A DNA stretch of 64,000 bases from NCBI GenBank assembly GCA_022495005.1, contig JAGYXB010001408.1, positions 234,244 to 298,243 of the forward strand, read 5' to 3'. A program made the translations under genes and the position numbers. The notes beneath the pieces were generated by a model. It was not told the DNA's origin and made no database searches. It saw only the letters and a list, made by a program, of their open reading frames with translations. The first letter of the stretch is position 1. Each line of letters starts with the position of its first letter. The DNA comes from Rhyacophila brunnea (Eukaryota; Arthropoda; Insecta; Trichoptera; Rhyacophilidae). Positions 1-56,595 of the stretch are shown here, one piece after another.

Positions 1-210
1 TGGCATTTAGAAAATTTTGCCACCCCCCATAGAGTAAAATTTGGCATAATAAAGCATTATCTTCGGTGCCAAATACAGACTGAGTAAAATTCGGATATTA
101 TTTCTCCAATCAATATAATATGTATGTATTTGGATTTAGGGCATGCGTTCAATAGATTGAGCGAACAGATAACAGGTATAATGTTTGAGGCTTTCACGGT
201 TGTTTTTTAT

Positions 211-292
211 CGTAGTATATTCTTGGGTTTTCACCGTGTCTCCTTCAAAGAAGGAAGAAGGAGACACGGTGAAAACCCAAGAATATACTACG
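211..292. repeat. Perfect 35-bp inverted repeat
   Basis: Arms 211-245 (CGTAGTATATTCTTGGGTTT and on) and 258-292 are exact reverse complements around a 12-base spacer. Part of the arm (ACACGGTGAAAAC) recurs near 36032, where it follows a CCCGAAACGTCGAGG LINE-tail-like motif. The palindrome is probably two inverted ends of such a repeat. Confidence 0.8.
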
Positions 293-734
293 AGATAACA
301 GGTAATCCGCGTAAAAAATGCTATTAGTTTACCTCCACGCCGTAATGATTCATAATAAATAATCTGTCTTGCTGCGGAAATAGTGATTTACCTATACACA
401 TTCATGATTTGAACTTTACTGCACGCTTATAAATTATTAATTATTGCTTTGCTTTGTTTATATAGAAAAAAATTTACTCTATCAACTGAAGTTATTTGAT
501 GGAAGTTGTTTTTATATTCTAATTTATAAAAATTCTGTATTTTTCCATTATTATGTCAGCGACTTGGGTTTCTACGATTTGGCATTTCATTAATGGAAGC
601 TCATTAGATACTTAATATTTAAAATTTCCCAACAATTGATAAATTTAATAGGTTTCACAAAATTAAGGAGGTACGTAGTGAATTACTTTTTATTGTTATT
701 GTCACTACAGGTGATTGATTACCTGAGATATTAC
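293..734. other. AT-rich flank, nothing recognised
   Basis: No ORF of note and no repeat structure seen apart from the palindrome before it. Confidence 0.5.
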
Positions 735-1292
735 CAGTGCCGTCCCGTGGGGATAGGCAGATTGAGCGTCGCTTTGGGGCGGCATTTACTCAAAGGGCGG
801 AAAATCGAGGTGAATCATTAGGTAAGTACCTAAATTTAGTAACGGAAATATCTTTCCATTAAAAAATTCAGCTCAGCAACAAAATGTATTAATTAACATA
901 AAAGGTTTAACAGGGATGTATTTTTTTGTCGGATTCACAATGTCCAGATTACTTCCGTTGTCCTTAGACGTCATGATCTTGATGACCAGCAATATACAGA
1001 TTTGCAAATTATAGGTAGGTACATACTTACCTAATTAATTTATCCAAATATTTTTGCCAGTCACTCGCAAATTGTCAGGTATATTTTTGAATGTATCTGA
1101 AACCGTGGACTCGCAATATTGTCTATTGAAGTAGAGATATCGTTTAGAGTAGATTTAATAGTATATATTTTGTTAGTAATGTATCCATACAATACATTTC
1201 TTAGATATTGGAGTCATGAAAGGATGATAAAATATACTGTATAAAAAATGGGGTGGCATTTTGGCGCGGCATTTTGTCTAGGGACGTCACTG
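735..1292. mobile_element. Non-autonomous hAT element, copy 1
   Basis: Begins CAGTGCCGTCCC and ends GGGACGTCACTG, with a perfect 8-bp duplication GATATTAC at 727-734 and 1293-1300. It is related to 60880-61459 over its whole length. It has no transposase ORF. The CAGTG ends and 8-bp TSD are the hAT signature. Confidence 0.9.
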
Positions 1293-1439
1293 GATATTAC
1301 TGTTGTTACTTCTTGGTTATTTGGACTTCGATTTTTGATTATCCAGCTTTCTCTTTGATCATAATTTTCTCGAGTATTTTGTACTATGCGTTTTGGGAAA
1401 AGCTGAATGAACAATATCCTACAGATAGTCAATACCACT

Positions 1440-1640
1440 GTCAAACAAGATCTTCTTGTCGACGTGTTAAAGCTATGAACTAATAAGCCCCTCCTACTTT
1501 TAACTGCACTTCGACTGCCACGACTTCCGGTTATCGACGAGTTGTCCACGTGTTAAAACTGTGAACGAACAAGCCCCTACTTTTAACTGCACTTCGACTC
1601 CAGCGACTTCCGGTTATTGCCTAGATCTTCTTGTCGGACA
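1440..1640. repeat. Short tandem duplication
   Basis: CGTGTTAAAGCTATGAAC...CTTTTAACTGCACTTCGACT...CGACTTCCGGTTAT occurs twice with a period of about 85 bp. A diverged relative is at 25800-26200. Confidence 0.7.
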
Positions 1641-3638
1641 GTATATTATAGTAATACAAACAAGATAAATAATATTAATGATATTCAATCAATTTACAGG
1701 CAATTTAAAAACCTGTATTTATTTTTGGAAAATACATGATAAAGCAAACTGCGCATTATGCGTTTATAAAATAAGTGACAAATTAAAAAAAAATATTGTA
1801 TACTTATTTAAAATGATGAGGATTGAATTAGTATGTGACATATAATTTTAAAATGAGTTGAGAACAGTTTTCACATAACCACGTCATACCCAATGACATA
1901 TTAAATGGACGACTCACTTCATACCCGGTGCGCACGAGAAATTGTGCATGAAAGTCATTCACAGATGTATAGGTAGATGTCACGTGACCATTGACGTATC
2001 CGTTTCCATTATGCGATACAAGCTTCGAGAATTTATAGTAATATAACCTTTATTGTAATGGCATATTAGTATCATGACTCATTGCGTTAGAAACAGATTC
2101 TCGGTTACTTACGATTTCTCGGAGATTAGACGCAAGTGAGCGCAGCGAATCACAGGCGACTGACTGTCAAATTGTTCCTGTCATTCAATTGCATTGAATA
2201 AACATTCATCAATATCTTAAAATGGCATTTTATAAATAAAAAATAATACTAACACATGAAAAGTGATATCCCATCTTTCTTGGAGTGTTTAGTATATTTT
2301 TTTACAATTTTTAACTAGGCACATTGGCATTTTGAAACACAATAATAACGGAGGAGTCGAAACCTGAGAGTCAGAAATTTTGTATGGGCAGACCCAGCGG
2401 TGTCGCCAGACCGCTTGCAAGCAGAATGTTCATTTGAGCGTAGGATACCGATATTAAAATATGAATTTCGCCATCCGGCAGACCCGACACAAAGTGAGTG
2501 TCATTTTATTTTCTAGATGCTTCGTCCATATTAATGTCATTGGTCATACCGGTGGCGAAGGGTGGAGGTAGACTGTTGAGATTCGACATAAATTCTTCTT
2601 CTTTCTTTTGACCATGTCCGATCCTAATAGTGATCCTAATCTACATAGTGACAGCCTATAGCCTCCACATAAATAGTGCACACTAAACTTTGTCAGTCAT
2701 ACGTATTAATTTGTTTTCATTGAAATAAAAATACAAATTGCATTGATGGTATTGTTTGGTTTTTAAAATTCAATGAAACCCTTCCTAGACCAAACCGAAA
2801 TAGTGTAGAATAACATATCCAACAAAAATAATGCACATTTTTGTCAGTCATATTTGTTTTCAATGAACTAAGAATACGAATTGCAGGTGGTGTTGATTAG
2901 TTTTTATTTTGGTTTAAAATAATACCATTTATGGTATAAAAATATTTTATATGACCATTAAATTGTTTCGTGATAAAAATATGTAAATACCTCACCTGCA
3001 AAGTTTATGGCCAACCTAGGCTTAGAACGTAATGCAAAGTTGTCGACGTTAAGCAGCTGTTCTAAAAAAAAAACACGTGGCATGTTCAGTTTTTCTCACT
3101 GAAATCATCTCATCGAAATCGGCTTCTTAAAGCTAGACGCGTATCTTAGGAACTTACGCGCCTAAGTATGGTTCTGCATCGCGCTGTTAAATGCTTAAAG
3201 TTTTTTTTTTAATTCTCAGTTTGTTTAGGGCACTTGTCCTTTAACACTATTTTATGTTTACTAAGATGCTGAAATTAAAAAAAAATGGATGTTGACATTT
3301 AAATAAGAAAATACACTACATTTTTTTTATAATGGACTATGTAATGTGATCGTTCTTTCTTTTTAAGCTATTTTAAAACATCGATATCTTAAATATCTTT
3401 TTAAAGGACGGGTTCAGAAATATGTTTGGTATTGCATACCGGTATGTACCATCACATAAAACGCATTGGGGATACACCTATTGCCTTTCATACTTTACAT
3501 TTTAAAAATTAGGTAATACATCTATATAAATAAGTAAAATTTTCCTTCTTACATTCGACTCCCCCAAATACTAATTTATGAAGAACATAGACTGGCATGT
3601 GGTGAAATGTTACCATCACAAACGGCTAGCAAACATTT
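1641..3638 (-). other. AMOT 3' flank and probable 3' UTR
   Basis: The AMOT 3' UTR must begin at 3638. No AATAAA was found close to the stop on the minus strand; ATTAAA occurs near 3209-3214, about 425 bp beyond the stop, and is a candidate poly-A signal. The rest is AT-rich with the partial MITE at 2552. Confidence 0.45.
2552..2900. repeat. Partial hAT MITE with a SINE tail inside
   Basis: GGTGGCGAAGGGTGGAGGTAG is the hAT-MITE end seen at 45231. It is interrupted at about 2593-2670 by TTTTGACCATGTCCGATCCT SINE sequence, then resumes with ATAGTGCACACTAAACTTTG. No TSD was found. In the AMOT 3' flank. Confidence 0.65.
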
Positions 3639-39601
<35,963 letters not shown>

Positions 39602-39603
39602 TT

Positions 39604-40664
39604 CTGCAAATTAAAAAAGCAAATCTTTAATATACCTATAATATAAAGTTTGAACTGCTTAGTTCAATCCAATTAATGTGAAAATAGTCTTATTTACAAA
39701 TAAACACAAAATCTGATTCGTACAATGTCAGAAACCGTGATGTGCATATTACTTGACTTAAGTACGATAAGACATCACTATTATGATATAAAATGATAAT
39801 AATAATATAGTAAAAAAAATATATGATAATGTGGACATTCCAATCCAACTAATTTAGTAAACAGGCAATTGAGATAAAGAGAAATTGAAAAATTATTTGG
39901 GTAAACGACTGCACAACTGAAGTTAGAGATAAACATCTATCATTCGGGCGCGTAAAGGTTATAATTTGTATGAAATTCATTACTTGTACAACAAATTGCA
40001 AAAATATTTCACCAACGAATGACATGATACACAAACTACTCCATTTTACATTTACACGGACGTCATGTTACAAAATACAAAAATGTTCACAAATTCCTCA
40101 CAGGAATGTCATGTCGCATTTTATTTATTTGGTTGCTTTTTTTCTATAAAAAGGGTGGTTGAGAGAAATAATGAAGGTAGGTAGGTAGCTAAGTATTAAA
40201 AATTGTAACTTCATTTTACGGTACGTGTATTTATTTACTTATTACTTAATTAATTCATTAAATTATTGTTAAAATGCAACCAGTTTTATTTAATTTTTTT
40301 ATTATGAAAATGATAAAACCAAAGAAAACTCATAGGTAACAACAACAATAATTAATTTACTCATGACTCTAATTTTACTTTCTTGTTAAAATTCATTTGA
40401 AACATACGATATAGGTACCTACCTAGATAATAATTTTCTATAATTTTATCAAAAATAATAATATGCTACATCTGAGTAGCCGTATAATATTATTGTCTAT
40501 GGTGTATGCTACGAGTCCGTAAAATTGTCTATTATTTTTATATGTCAATCACATAAATCAAATCGATGTCAATCGTTTTGGGGTTTTTCACCTGAGAATC
40601 GCAGTAAATAGCTTCATTTACAGAAAATCTGAAAACAACTATCATCAATTTCACTATTTTAAGA
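39604..40664. promoter_or_regulatory. AMOT-NKAP divergent intergenic region
   Basis: About 1 kb between the AMOT first coding exon and the NKAP ATG. It must contain the NKAP promoter and 5' UTR, and probably the AMOT promoter with its non-coding first exon. It is AT-rich with no recognised transposon. I could not identify TATA or Inr elements with confidence. Confidence 0.5.
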
Positions 40665-49750
<9,086 letters not shown>

Positions 49751-49867
49751 TTGTTATTTTATTTTCTCTTTTGTTATTGTGTTGTTGTAATAGTATTTTT
49801 AATGACTTTAATTCATCCTCCTGAATACATGGACTCGACTACATCAGGTCGGTGGAGATATTTTGTA

Positions 49868-49873
49868 AATAAA
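49868..49873 (+). terminator. Probable NKAP polyadenylation signal
   Basis: AATAAA 118 bp after the NKAP stop codon; the first canonical hexamer on this strand after the gene. Cleavage would be expected some 10-30 bp later. Confidence 0.65.
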
Positions 49874-49914
49874 ATTGACTATGGTAATCAAAATAGTATT
49901 TTATTAGATTTTCC

Positions 49915-49920
49915 TTTATT
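49915..49920 (-). terminator. Probable rhodanese-A polyadenylation signal
   Basis: AATAAA on the minus strand (TTTATT on plus) 47 bp after the rhodanese stop codon. It lies 42 bp from the NKAP signal on the opposite strand. Confidence 0.6.
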
Positions 49921-49966
49921 ATTTTACATAATTTAATGATCCTTAAAAATACAGCTGCGTTGCGAT

Positions 49967-50021
49967 TCAATTGCCTTGTCTGCTTGCCCAGTCTAACCAA
50001 CTGCCTTCATAAAACTTGGAA
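49967..50021 (-). CDS. Rhodanese-A last exon
   Basis: Only 55 bp: a T that completes Asn, then SKFYEGSWLDWASRQGN and TGA, preceded by acceptor TTTTTTTTCAG. The Y.GSW.EW motif closes the fold in this family. It is too short for an ORF search and was found by homology and phase. Confidence 0.9.
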
Positions 50022-53000
50022 CTGAAAAAAAACAAAAAATCAATTGATCAATTCTTGCCGATGGATTATTGTATAAAGTTATTTACTTGCGCCAGAGTTA
50101 TTAAAAAAATCACATGGGCCAGGAATTACGAGCCATATTAATAAACAATTCTCTCTCTATTAAACAACCAAAATGTGCACAGCTGTCATTTCACAACACT
50201 ATGTAGTGTAAAGGATGGAAGCAGGGGTCAGGTCCATATATATGTACCTACGTGAAAGAACACAGGATTTATAATTTTTCAAAACCCCGCTAAGACGTCC
50301 ACAGCCATGGCGAATAATAGAGGCATCACAACCTTGCTCTAATAGTATAAAAAAGTAAGGCGCTATTTTACTTATGTAATATTTTTTCTGATCATGTCCG
50401 ATCTTAATAATATCAATCATGGGCCTCCACAGAGTGGAGGTTTGTATTAAGGCTATACCTCAGCTGAGGCATTGTCTAAAAAGTCATAACTATGCGATGC
50501 GCGGATTGTGCAAATGACGCGTGCCGAACGAAAGATAATTTGTCATAAAATGCATCCATTTAGTATTGTTTATTGTTATATTAGTAATAATAATAATATA
50601 TACACTGACATGTTTTCTTTTTCGAGTACATGCATAACGTTTTTTAGTCATCTTTACACGATATAAAAATATATTCCTCTGACGCCATCACAAAACAAAT
50701 TGACGTGCTCACACCTCGACTGCCGCTCGCCGACGAGTGCGAAATTTCATCCCACCTATTGTTGAATATTATTTGCTGTTTCACTTACATATGCTCGAAA
50801 CAAATTTTGTTTTTTTTTTACGAGAAATGGATATCAGCCACTTGCTCAACCTATTAGGTCCATACTCTGACTCATACACAAATTGAAAAACAATATGTCG
50901 CACCCCCAGTAAGATACTGTCGTAAGTCTGAAATCGGCGTTTTCGAGTTATGGATGTGGTTGGATTCGTATTTTTTTTTTGCTATTTTAATAAAATATTG
51001 TCATATCTCAAACTCAAATATTGTCAGAGAGAAAGCATTTAATACAGTACATTACTTTCCGAAAACTGTTAAATCGATAATAAAATAGTGTTGTAACTAA
51101 GTTACGACAGTATTTTACAAGAAGCTTTCTAAAAAACTAAAACAATATTTTTCAAAAAAATACTGTTGTAACTCTGTTACTACAGTAAGATCTTGAGATA
51201 CATCGTAATTTTCTCACTAGTTGCATGGATATTATTGTTCCAAAGTATTCAAACAAAAAAACTGGAAGCAGCAGAGGCAACAATGTTTGTTATCAACTTC
51301 AATTAAATGGAAGTAAAATACAAGAAGTATGCAAAAAATACTTTATCAACACATTTGGGGTGAGTGATAGGTACTGCTCCACTGTGTGGAAAACAAGGGA
51401 TCTTCTTTTCGGAACGCCAATTCCAGAACAAAGAGGTCACCATGGCAATCACAAAAAAATTGAAGATGATTTAAAAAATGATATAAGAACTCACATTAAG
51501 TCTTTCCAGTGATCGAATAACATTATTTGCGTGCACAGACATCTAGATTGTATTTAGATGGTAAATTAACAATTGCTGAAATGTATTGGTTATACAAAAA
51601 ACAGCAAGCTGACAGCAATATGCCATTTGGAAAAGAACACTATTATACACATCCATATTTAATGACGAATTTAATATTGGCTTCTTTAAGCCTAAAAAAG
51701 ATTTGTGGGTTGAATGCGACCCATACAATAATTGTTCACCAGAAGAAAAAGAACAACTTCAAGAAAAGTATGAGACACATCAACCTGGAAAAAAAGAGGC
51801 AAGGGATGAAAAGACCAAAGACGTAGCAGAGTCCCTAACTAATGGCCAAAACAGCGTCATTAATGTAGCTGTATATGATTTGCAGGCTGTTTTACCGCTT
51901 CCTTGCGGAAATGTGTCAACTTTCTATTATATACGAAAGTCGGCAATGTACAATCTTACAGTCTATAATATCACTGAAAATATTGCAAACTGATACATGT
52001 GGGATGAGAGTCAAGCTGCATGAAGATCCAATGAAATTGGTAGCTGTGTACTCGATTACATTGCATGTGAAAAATATCATCACATTGAGCATTTTATTTT
52101 TTACAGAGACAATTGTGCCGGGTAGAATAAAAATAAATACATTGCTGCAATGTATTTATATGCCATCAGGAATTCACAAAAAAATAAAACGATCTCTCAT
52201 AAGTTTTTGGTCATCGGGCATACCCAAAATGAAGGCGATATTGTCCATTCTACAATTGAGCAGCAGAAGACTAGGGCTCTAAAAAGTGGACCAATATTTG
52301 TGCCCGGCCAAATGATTACCATTGTACAAACAAGTTATAAAACAAGACAACCATACATTGTTAAGCCCATGACAACAAATAATTTTCACAACAAGAAAAA
52401 ACTAGCAGATGAAATCGGTAAAAATTACAACACGGATGAAAATGGAGAAAAATTTTTGTGGCAGAAGATTAAAGTTATAAAAGTAGACAGAGACTATCCA
52501 TACATTATTTTTTTAAAACAAGTTATCATGAAGAATGTAGTAAATTGAATGTTCGTCAATGGAAAATAAGTAAACCGTTACCGATGGATGGTCTCGATTC
52601 ATCCAAAGCATATCAAGAGCGGCCAAAAATAACGACAATTAAAAAGAAGGATTTGCTTTCTCTCTGAAATGCTAAACATCGTGAATTTTATCATGATTTT
52701 GTTGCTTCTCTTCCAAGTGATGTTTAAAAATTAAAAATCGTATCTAGAAATTTTATTTGCCCATTAAATAAAATAATTAAGTATTTGTTTGTTGTTTTGA
52801 ACTAATAATTGTATTTTTCTTGTTTTTTTTCAATAAATCTTTAAGGATTGTACCATAACTTAATATTTTGAAAACCTTCCTTTACAGTGCCCAACAAATT
52901 AGTTGAAATTATTAGAGTGATGGTAGGGAAATTTACATAGAAAATATTGAGTTGATTCAAATTTTACCATGAAATTTTCAAATATCCTAATAAAATACTG

Positions 53001-56000
53001 TCGTAACTCAGAAATATTCAAATATCTTTATTTGTATATGTTTTAGAGAAAAATGATGGATACAGTTGAAAATAGATCATGTTTTTCCATAAAAATGAGG
53101 AATAATTTTTACATTCAGACTTTTCCTGTATTTACAAAGAATATTTGAAACTTCAAATGGCTCTCCTGCAAAATGCCATTTTCTGGATTACTACAGTATT
53201 TTACTGGGGGTGCGATGTGTACTTACCAGATCCAGGATTCGAACCTGGGACCCACGACGCTTAGTGCAAGAACGTAGTGGTCGGCGGCGTCTTTCGCAAC
53301 TCAAACGTATAACCGTGTGTGAAATGTTCGTAGACAGTGTCTTTTTTGAGGCATATCACATACAGTTATACGTTTGAGTTGCGCAAGACGACACCGCGCC
53401 GTTGCCCGCCCGTCACTGGCCAAGCGCTTAAGCCGCGCGGCTATATAATATTAACATTTCAATACGTGGTTGTACGATACAATTTCTGTTTATTGTATGT
53501 TAATACCTGACAACTCCTTGATTCAAGTGAATTAATTCAAAAACATAAAAAAAACGCTAAAAATACAATGGTCACCTCACACTGACTTTAACCCTAGCAA
53601 TAGGTAGGGGGTCCGTCAAATATCCTGGTCTGGGGGCTCACTTTAGGATGTTGCCTATAGTTATTAAATTACAATCAATCACAACTTTTTATTCTATAAT
53701 TTACATTATGTTATATTTGAAATGGAAAACAAACATAGAAACAATAATCTGTAAGCAATCAACTCGTAATACCCCAAATTACTATTGGACTTACTTAGTG
53801 TATCCAAGTTGAACGGCAGCATCCATGGCTTTTCCAGCCCTTCCACCCATCTTACATGTAAACACCAGTTGAGTACTTTTGGAGGGAAATTCTCTATTAT
53901 ATTTCTTTTTGAACTCCTCTGGACTGCCATTTTGTAATGTCTTCGTAACGTCACCCACTGTAAAATAATCAATAAAAAACGTACTGAAAACACTTAGATA
54001 TATCATCATTAGCTGGGGTTTATCCGCTGCTGGATGAAGGCCTCCACACTTCTCGATCCCTAATTCTTTGCTGTCACATATCGCACCCTCGCAATTAATC
54101 CGCCACAAGTCCAAATTTACGTGTTTTGAGTTAATTACTACGTTTCATTGTCTATCGTTCATAGTATATGTACCGAAAATTTCATATCTCTTAAGTCATC
54201 AAATTCAAGACAAAACTTCATTCAATATCTAAACATATTTCAAAAATGCGAAAGGTAAAAACTTCAAAGCTGATGTTCTCTGACGTTTTTTGGATTGTGG
54301 CAGTTTAGTTGCAAGGGTGCGATATGTCCACCGAACTTCATGAGTTCGTCTATCCAGCAGGTTTTAGGGCTTCGCTATGGTCGTTTAGTGCCCCTTAAGT
54401 AACAAGTGTATGACGGCATTTGTCCACTCGCTGAGCAACACGCCAGCCCATTCCCATTGCGTACCTTTGCCGACACCTAGATTGTAGTGTGGATAGATTC
54501 GTTATCTCTAAGAAATTACTGTAGACAATATGAAAGTTAAGCTGGAAAGAGTTACAAAGACTTGTGATTAAAATAGCAGTAAGTCATTTTGTATTGCAGA
54601 TTAATTTTGTACCAAACTCGTTGCTCTGACATTTATTTCCTGGAGGAGCGGTGATATAAAAAAAATACCTAGTAAAGTGTTAAAAGCCAAAAAGAATTTA
54701 TTAAGTATATTAAATTAACTATAATTATTTTCGATGACCAGTACCTAACTAAAGCGTTGATAACATTTTACTTTATAAGCTACAAGCCGGCGAATTTACA
54801 ATCTGCTTGTAAACTCGCCCAGTGTCATCATCGAACTAGCTAACAAGCAGATTGTAAACAATCTACCGAGAAAAGTTGAAAGTCGGGCTACTTCACTCGC
54901 TATTCGCTGGCATGTGGGCCGATATGCGTCTACGCAATAGAGCGATAGTGGCGAACCTGCCAGTAAAAAAATGAGCTACTCAATACTTCCTGTCAAATAG
55001 TACCATAAATGACGGTTTCAACTCGCTAGCTAGTTGACTTCTGAGCGAGTGGAAAGTTTTGTGTGTCATCATCACAATCACACTAGCTGACTCGGCCGCT
55101 TTTAAACTCGCCGACTAGCAGCTTGTAAAGTAGCTCAATGTCAACGATGCGTCAATTACATTGAACTACTTTACGAGCTGCTTGTTGGCGAATTTACAAT
55201 CTGCCTGTAAAGTCGCCCAGTGTCATCATCGAACAAGCTGACAAGCAGATTGTAAACAATCTAACGAGAAAAGTTGAAAGCTGGTAGACTTTACACGCTA
55301 CACGCCGGCGTGTGGGCCTACTGCGTCTGCGCAGTAGAGCGTAGTAGTACAAATCGTAAAAAACCAACTACGTTCTGTCAAAATAGTCGCTAGCTTGTTG
55401 ACTTCTCAGCGAATGGAAAGTTTTGTGTGTCATCATCACAATCGCAGTAGCTGAATCACCCGCTTTTAAATTCGCCAACAAACAGCTCGTAAAGTAGCTC
55501 AATTTAATTGACGCATTAGGAAACAAAGAGGAACGTCAACAACAGGCCGCCATTTTCTTTTTTATTTACAATCAATGCTGCCAGCGAAGAGAATATTATT
55601 TTTTCTATTGTTACCAATTCAACAATAACAAAAATGTTCTGAAATCTCTATAAGTGTTCTAATATAAATAATAATATAAGTTCTAGTACAAATTTAATAG
55701 CATATTAGAAAAACCTTGATTCTCTAGTAGACTAAAAAAATTGGACAGATAGAAGTCGAACACGCATTCCATATTAGGTATTTTGAAGACAGTTTGATTT
55801 TCAAATCAAACGTTTGTACGTGTGGTCGGATTGGTAACCAGTTCATTTTTTTTTTCTATTGGTAGCTCTAAAAACAAAATGGCTGCTCGTGTTTTGGTTT
55901 GAAGTCTATTACTCCGTTTACATAACCTATTTATGCAAAATGAAATAACCAAGTGATTCTCAACATTCTACTGTAGTCTAATACGTATTACTTACGTGGA

Positions 56001-56208
56001 ATGTTGATACTGGACGGAATGACTCCAGTATCAATGAGTTCCTGCGGTTCTCTCACGTCGATCAATAACACGTCCGTCTTATCTTTATAGCCGACCACAT
56101 CCTCATACGTCACGACTTTGTTATTAGAATTTGCCATTGTTAAATGTAGAAATCGTGGTTGGATATTGGTTAATTTCAAGCACGGAGTATTGCTACGTCT
56201 TTCAGGAT
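49967..56208 (-). CDS. Single-domain rhodanese (Hsp67B2/TSTD-like), gene A
   Basis: Rhodaneses move sulfane sulfur from thiosulfate or persulfides to acceptors through a catalytic Cys. Coding exons: 55996-56137 (within exon 55996-56208), 53795-53957, 49967-50021. Phases join exactly to 360 bp, 119 aa. Residues include LLIDVREPQELIDTG (CDC25-like N-terminal strand), FTCKMGGRAGKA holding the Cx4R active loop, and YEGSWLDWASRQGN at the end, all typical of the family. The ATG at 56137 starts MANSNNKVV. The exon is open further upstream, so a longer form with a mitochondrial-type leader is possible if an upstream exon supplies an ATG. It is convergent with NKAP, and its 3.8-kb last intron is full of transposons. 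Confidence 0.9.
50899..53214 (+). mobile_element. DNA transposon with 4-bp TSD (Sola-like)
   Basis: 2,316 bp with imperfect TIRs of about 45 bp starting CGCACCCCCAGTAA and ending TTACTGGGGGTGCG. ATGT is duplicated on both sides (50895-50898, 53215-53218). The host is a SINE whose uninterrupted sequence is known from other copies, so the borders are exact. Both subterminal regions contain repeated GTAACT...TACTGT motifs. The 4-bp TSD fits Sola1/Sola2-type elements; the superfamily name is tentative. Confidence 0.85.
51225..52670 (+). pseudogene. Broken transposase of the 4-bp-TSD element
   Basis: The N-terminal part starts MDIIVPKYSNKKTGSSRGNN (51225) with CKKYFINTFGVSDRYC. After a frame change come AEMYWLYKKQ and FNIGFFKPKKDLW-type sequence. 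VAVYDLQAVLPLPCGNVSTF YY (about 51860) bears a likely catalytic Asp. Later FIFYRDNCAG and KFLVIGHTQNEGDIVHSTIE (about 52200) hold two more conserved acidic clusters. In the middle the otherwise good frame has TGA near 52026 and TAG near 52120, at places where the family usually has Arg and Gln. I recognise this as a widespread insect and cnidarian transposase type often left unnamed; Sola is my best guess. Confidence 0.75.
53795..53957 (-). CDS. Rhodanese-A exon with catalytic Cys
   Basis: LGDVTKTLQNGSPEEFKKKY, then QLVFTCKMGGRAGKAMDAAV and QLGYT. The Cx4R loop (CKMGGR) is the persulfide-carrying site. Acceptor TATTTTACAG, donor ACTAA/GTAAGT, leaving AA of an Asn codon. Confidence 0.92.
54780..55530. 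repeat. Two-copy tandem repeat, period about 398 bp
   Basis: GGCGAATTTACAATCTGC at 54789 returns at 55187, and the sequence after it follows the same order in both units (CGCCCAGTGTCATCATCGAA, GAGAAAAGTTGAAAG, TGGAAAGTTTTGTGTGTCAT). Within each unit GTTTACAATCTGCTTGT also appears inverted. In rhodanese-A intron 2. Confidence 0.85.
55996..56208 (-). CDS. Rhodanese-A exon with start codon
   Basis: Coding from 56137 down to 55996: MANSNNKVVTYEDVVGYKDK, TDVLLIDVREPQELIDTGVI, PSSINIP, with one base left at donor CCAC/GTAAGT. The 71 bases before the ATG follow acceptor TGTTTTCAG and are in frame (PERRSNTPCLKLTN...RFLHLT). This is either 5' UTR or part of a targeting peptide. Confidence 0.88.
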
Positions 56209-56595
56209 CTGAAAACAGTAAGATAAGATGCATTATTAAAAAATTACCCAGAATAGTTGGTAGCATTGTCCCCTATAAGCACTGCTGTGCACATGTACAC
56301 AAGCTTTTCTGTACATTGGTACACATAGCAAATTGATTTTTACTGGGGTTCCCAGCGTCCTATTTTATCCGGACAAGTCCTCATTTTTGAGGACAATATC
56401 CGTGTCCGGTATCTTTTTTCATTTTTATCAAATAATGCATAATATGTCCTCTTTTCCCGCTATGAACATTTTATGCGCCTATTTTGTAAAATCAATAGAC
56501 AAAATAATTTTTTCATTCATTCATTTGATAGAATTGTAGTAGCTTACTATTATAACTCTTATTTGAACTATTTACTCGAAACTAATTCTTGTTTA

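Larger units (their letters stand above)
50392..53452 (-). mobile_element. tRNA-derived SINE split by three insertions (rhodanese-A intron)
   Basis: SINE pieces read on the plus strand as 50392-50452 (CATGTCCGATC...TTTGTATTAA), 50803-50898 (ACGAGAAATGGATATCAGCC) and 53215-53265 (GATCCAGGATTCGAACCTGG, the B-box), then 53425-53452 (CGCTTAAGCCGCGCGGC, the A-box end). The breaks hold about 350 bp of unknown sequence, the 4-bp-TSD transposon and a 150-bp foldback (arms CGCAACTCAAACGTATAAC). Confidence 0.82.

Noticed and set aside
50392..53452. CRISPR-like or satellite array from repeated short motifs
   Set aside because: The repeats are TIR and subterminal transposon motifs; the host is a eukaryote.
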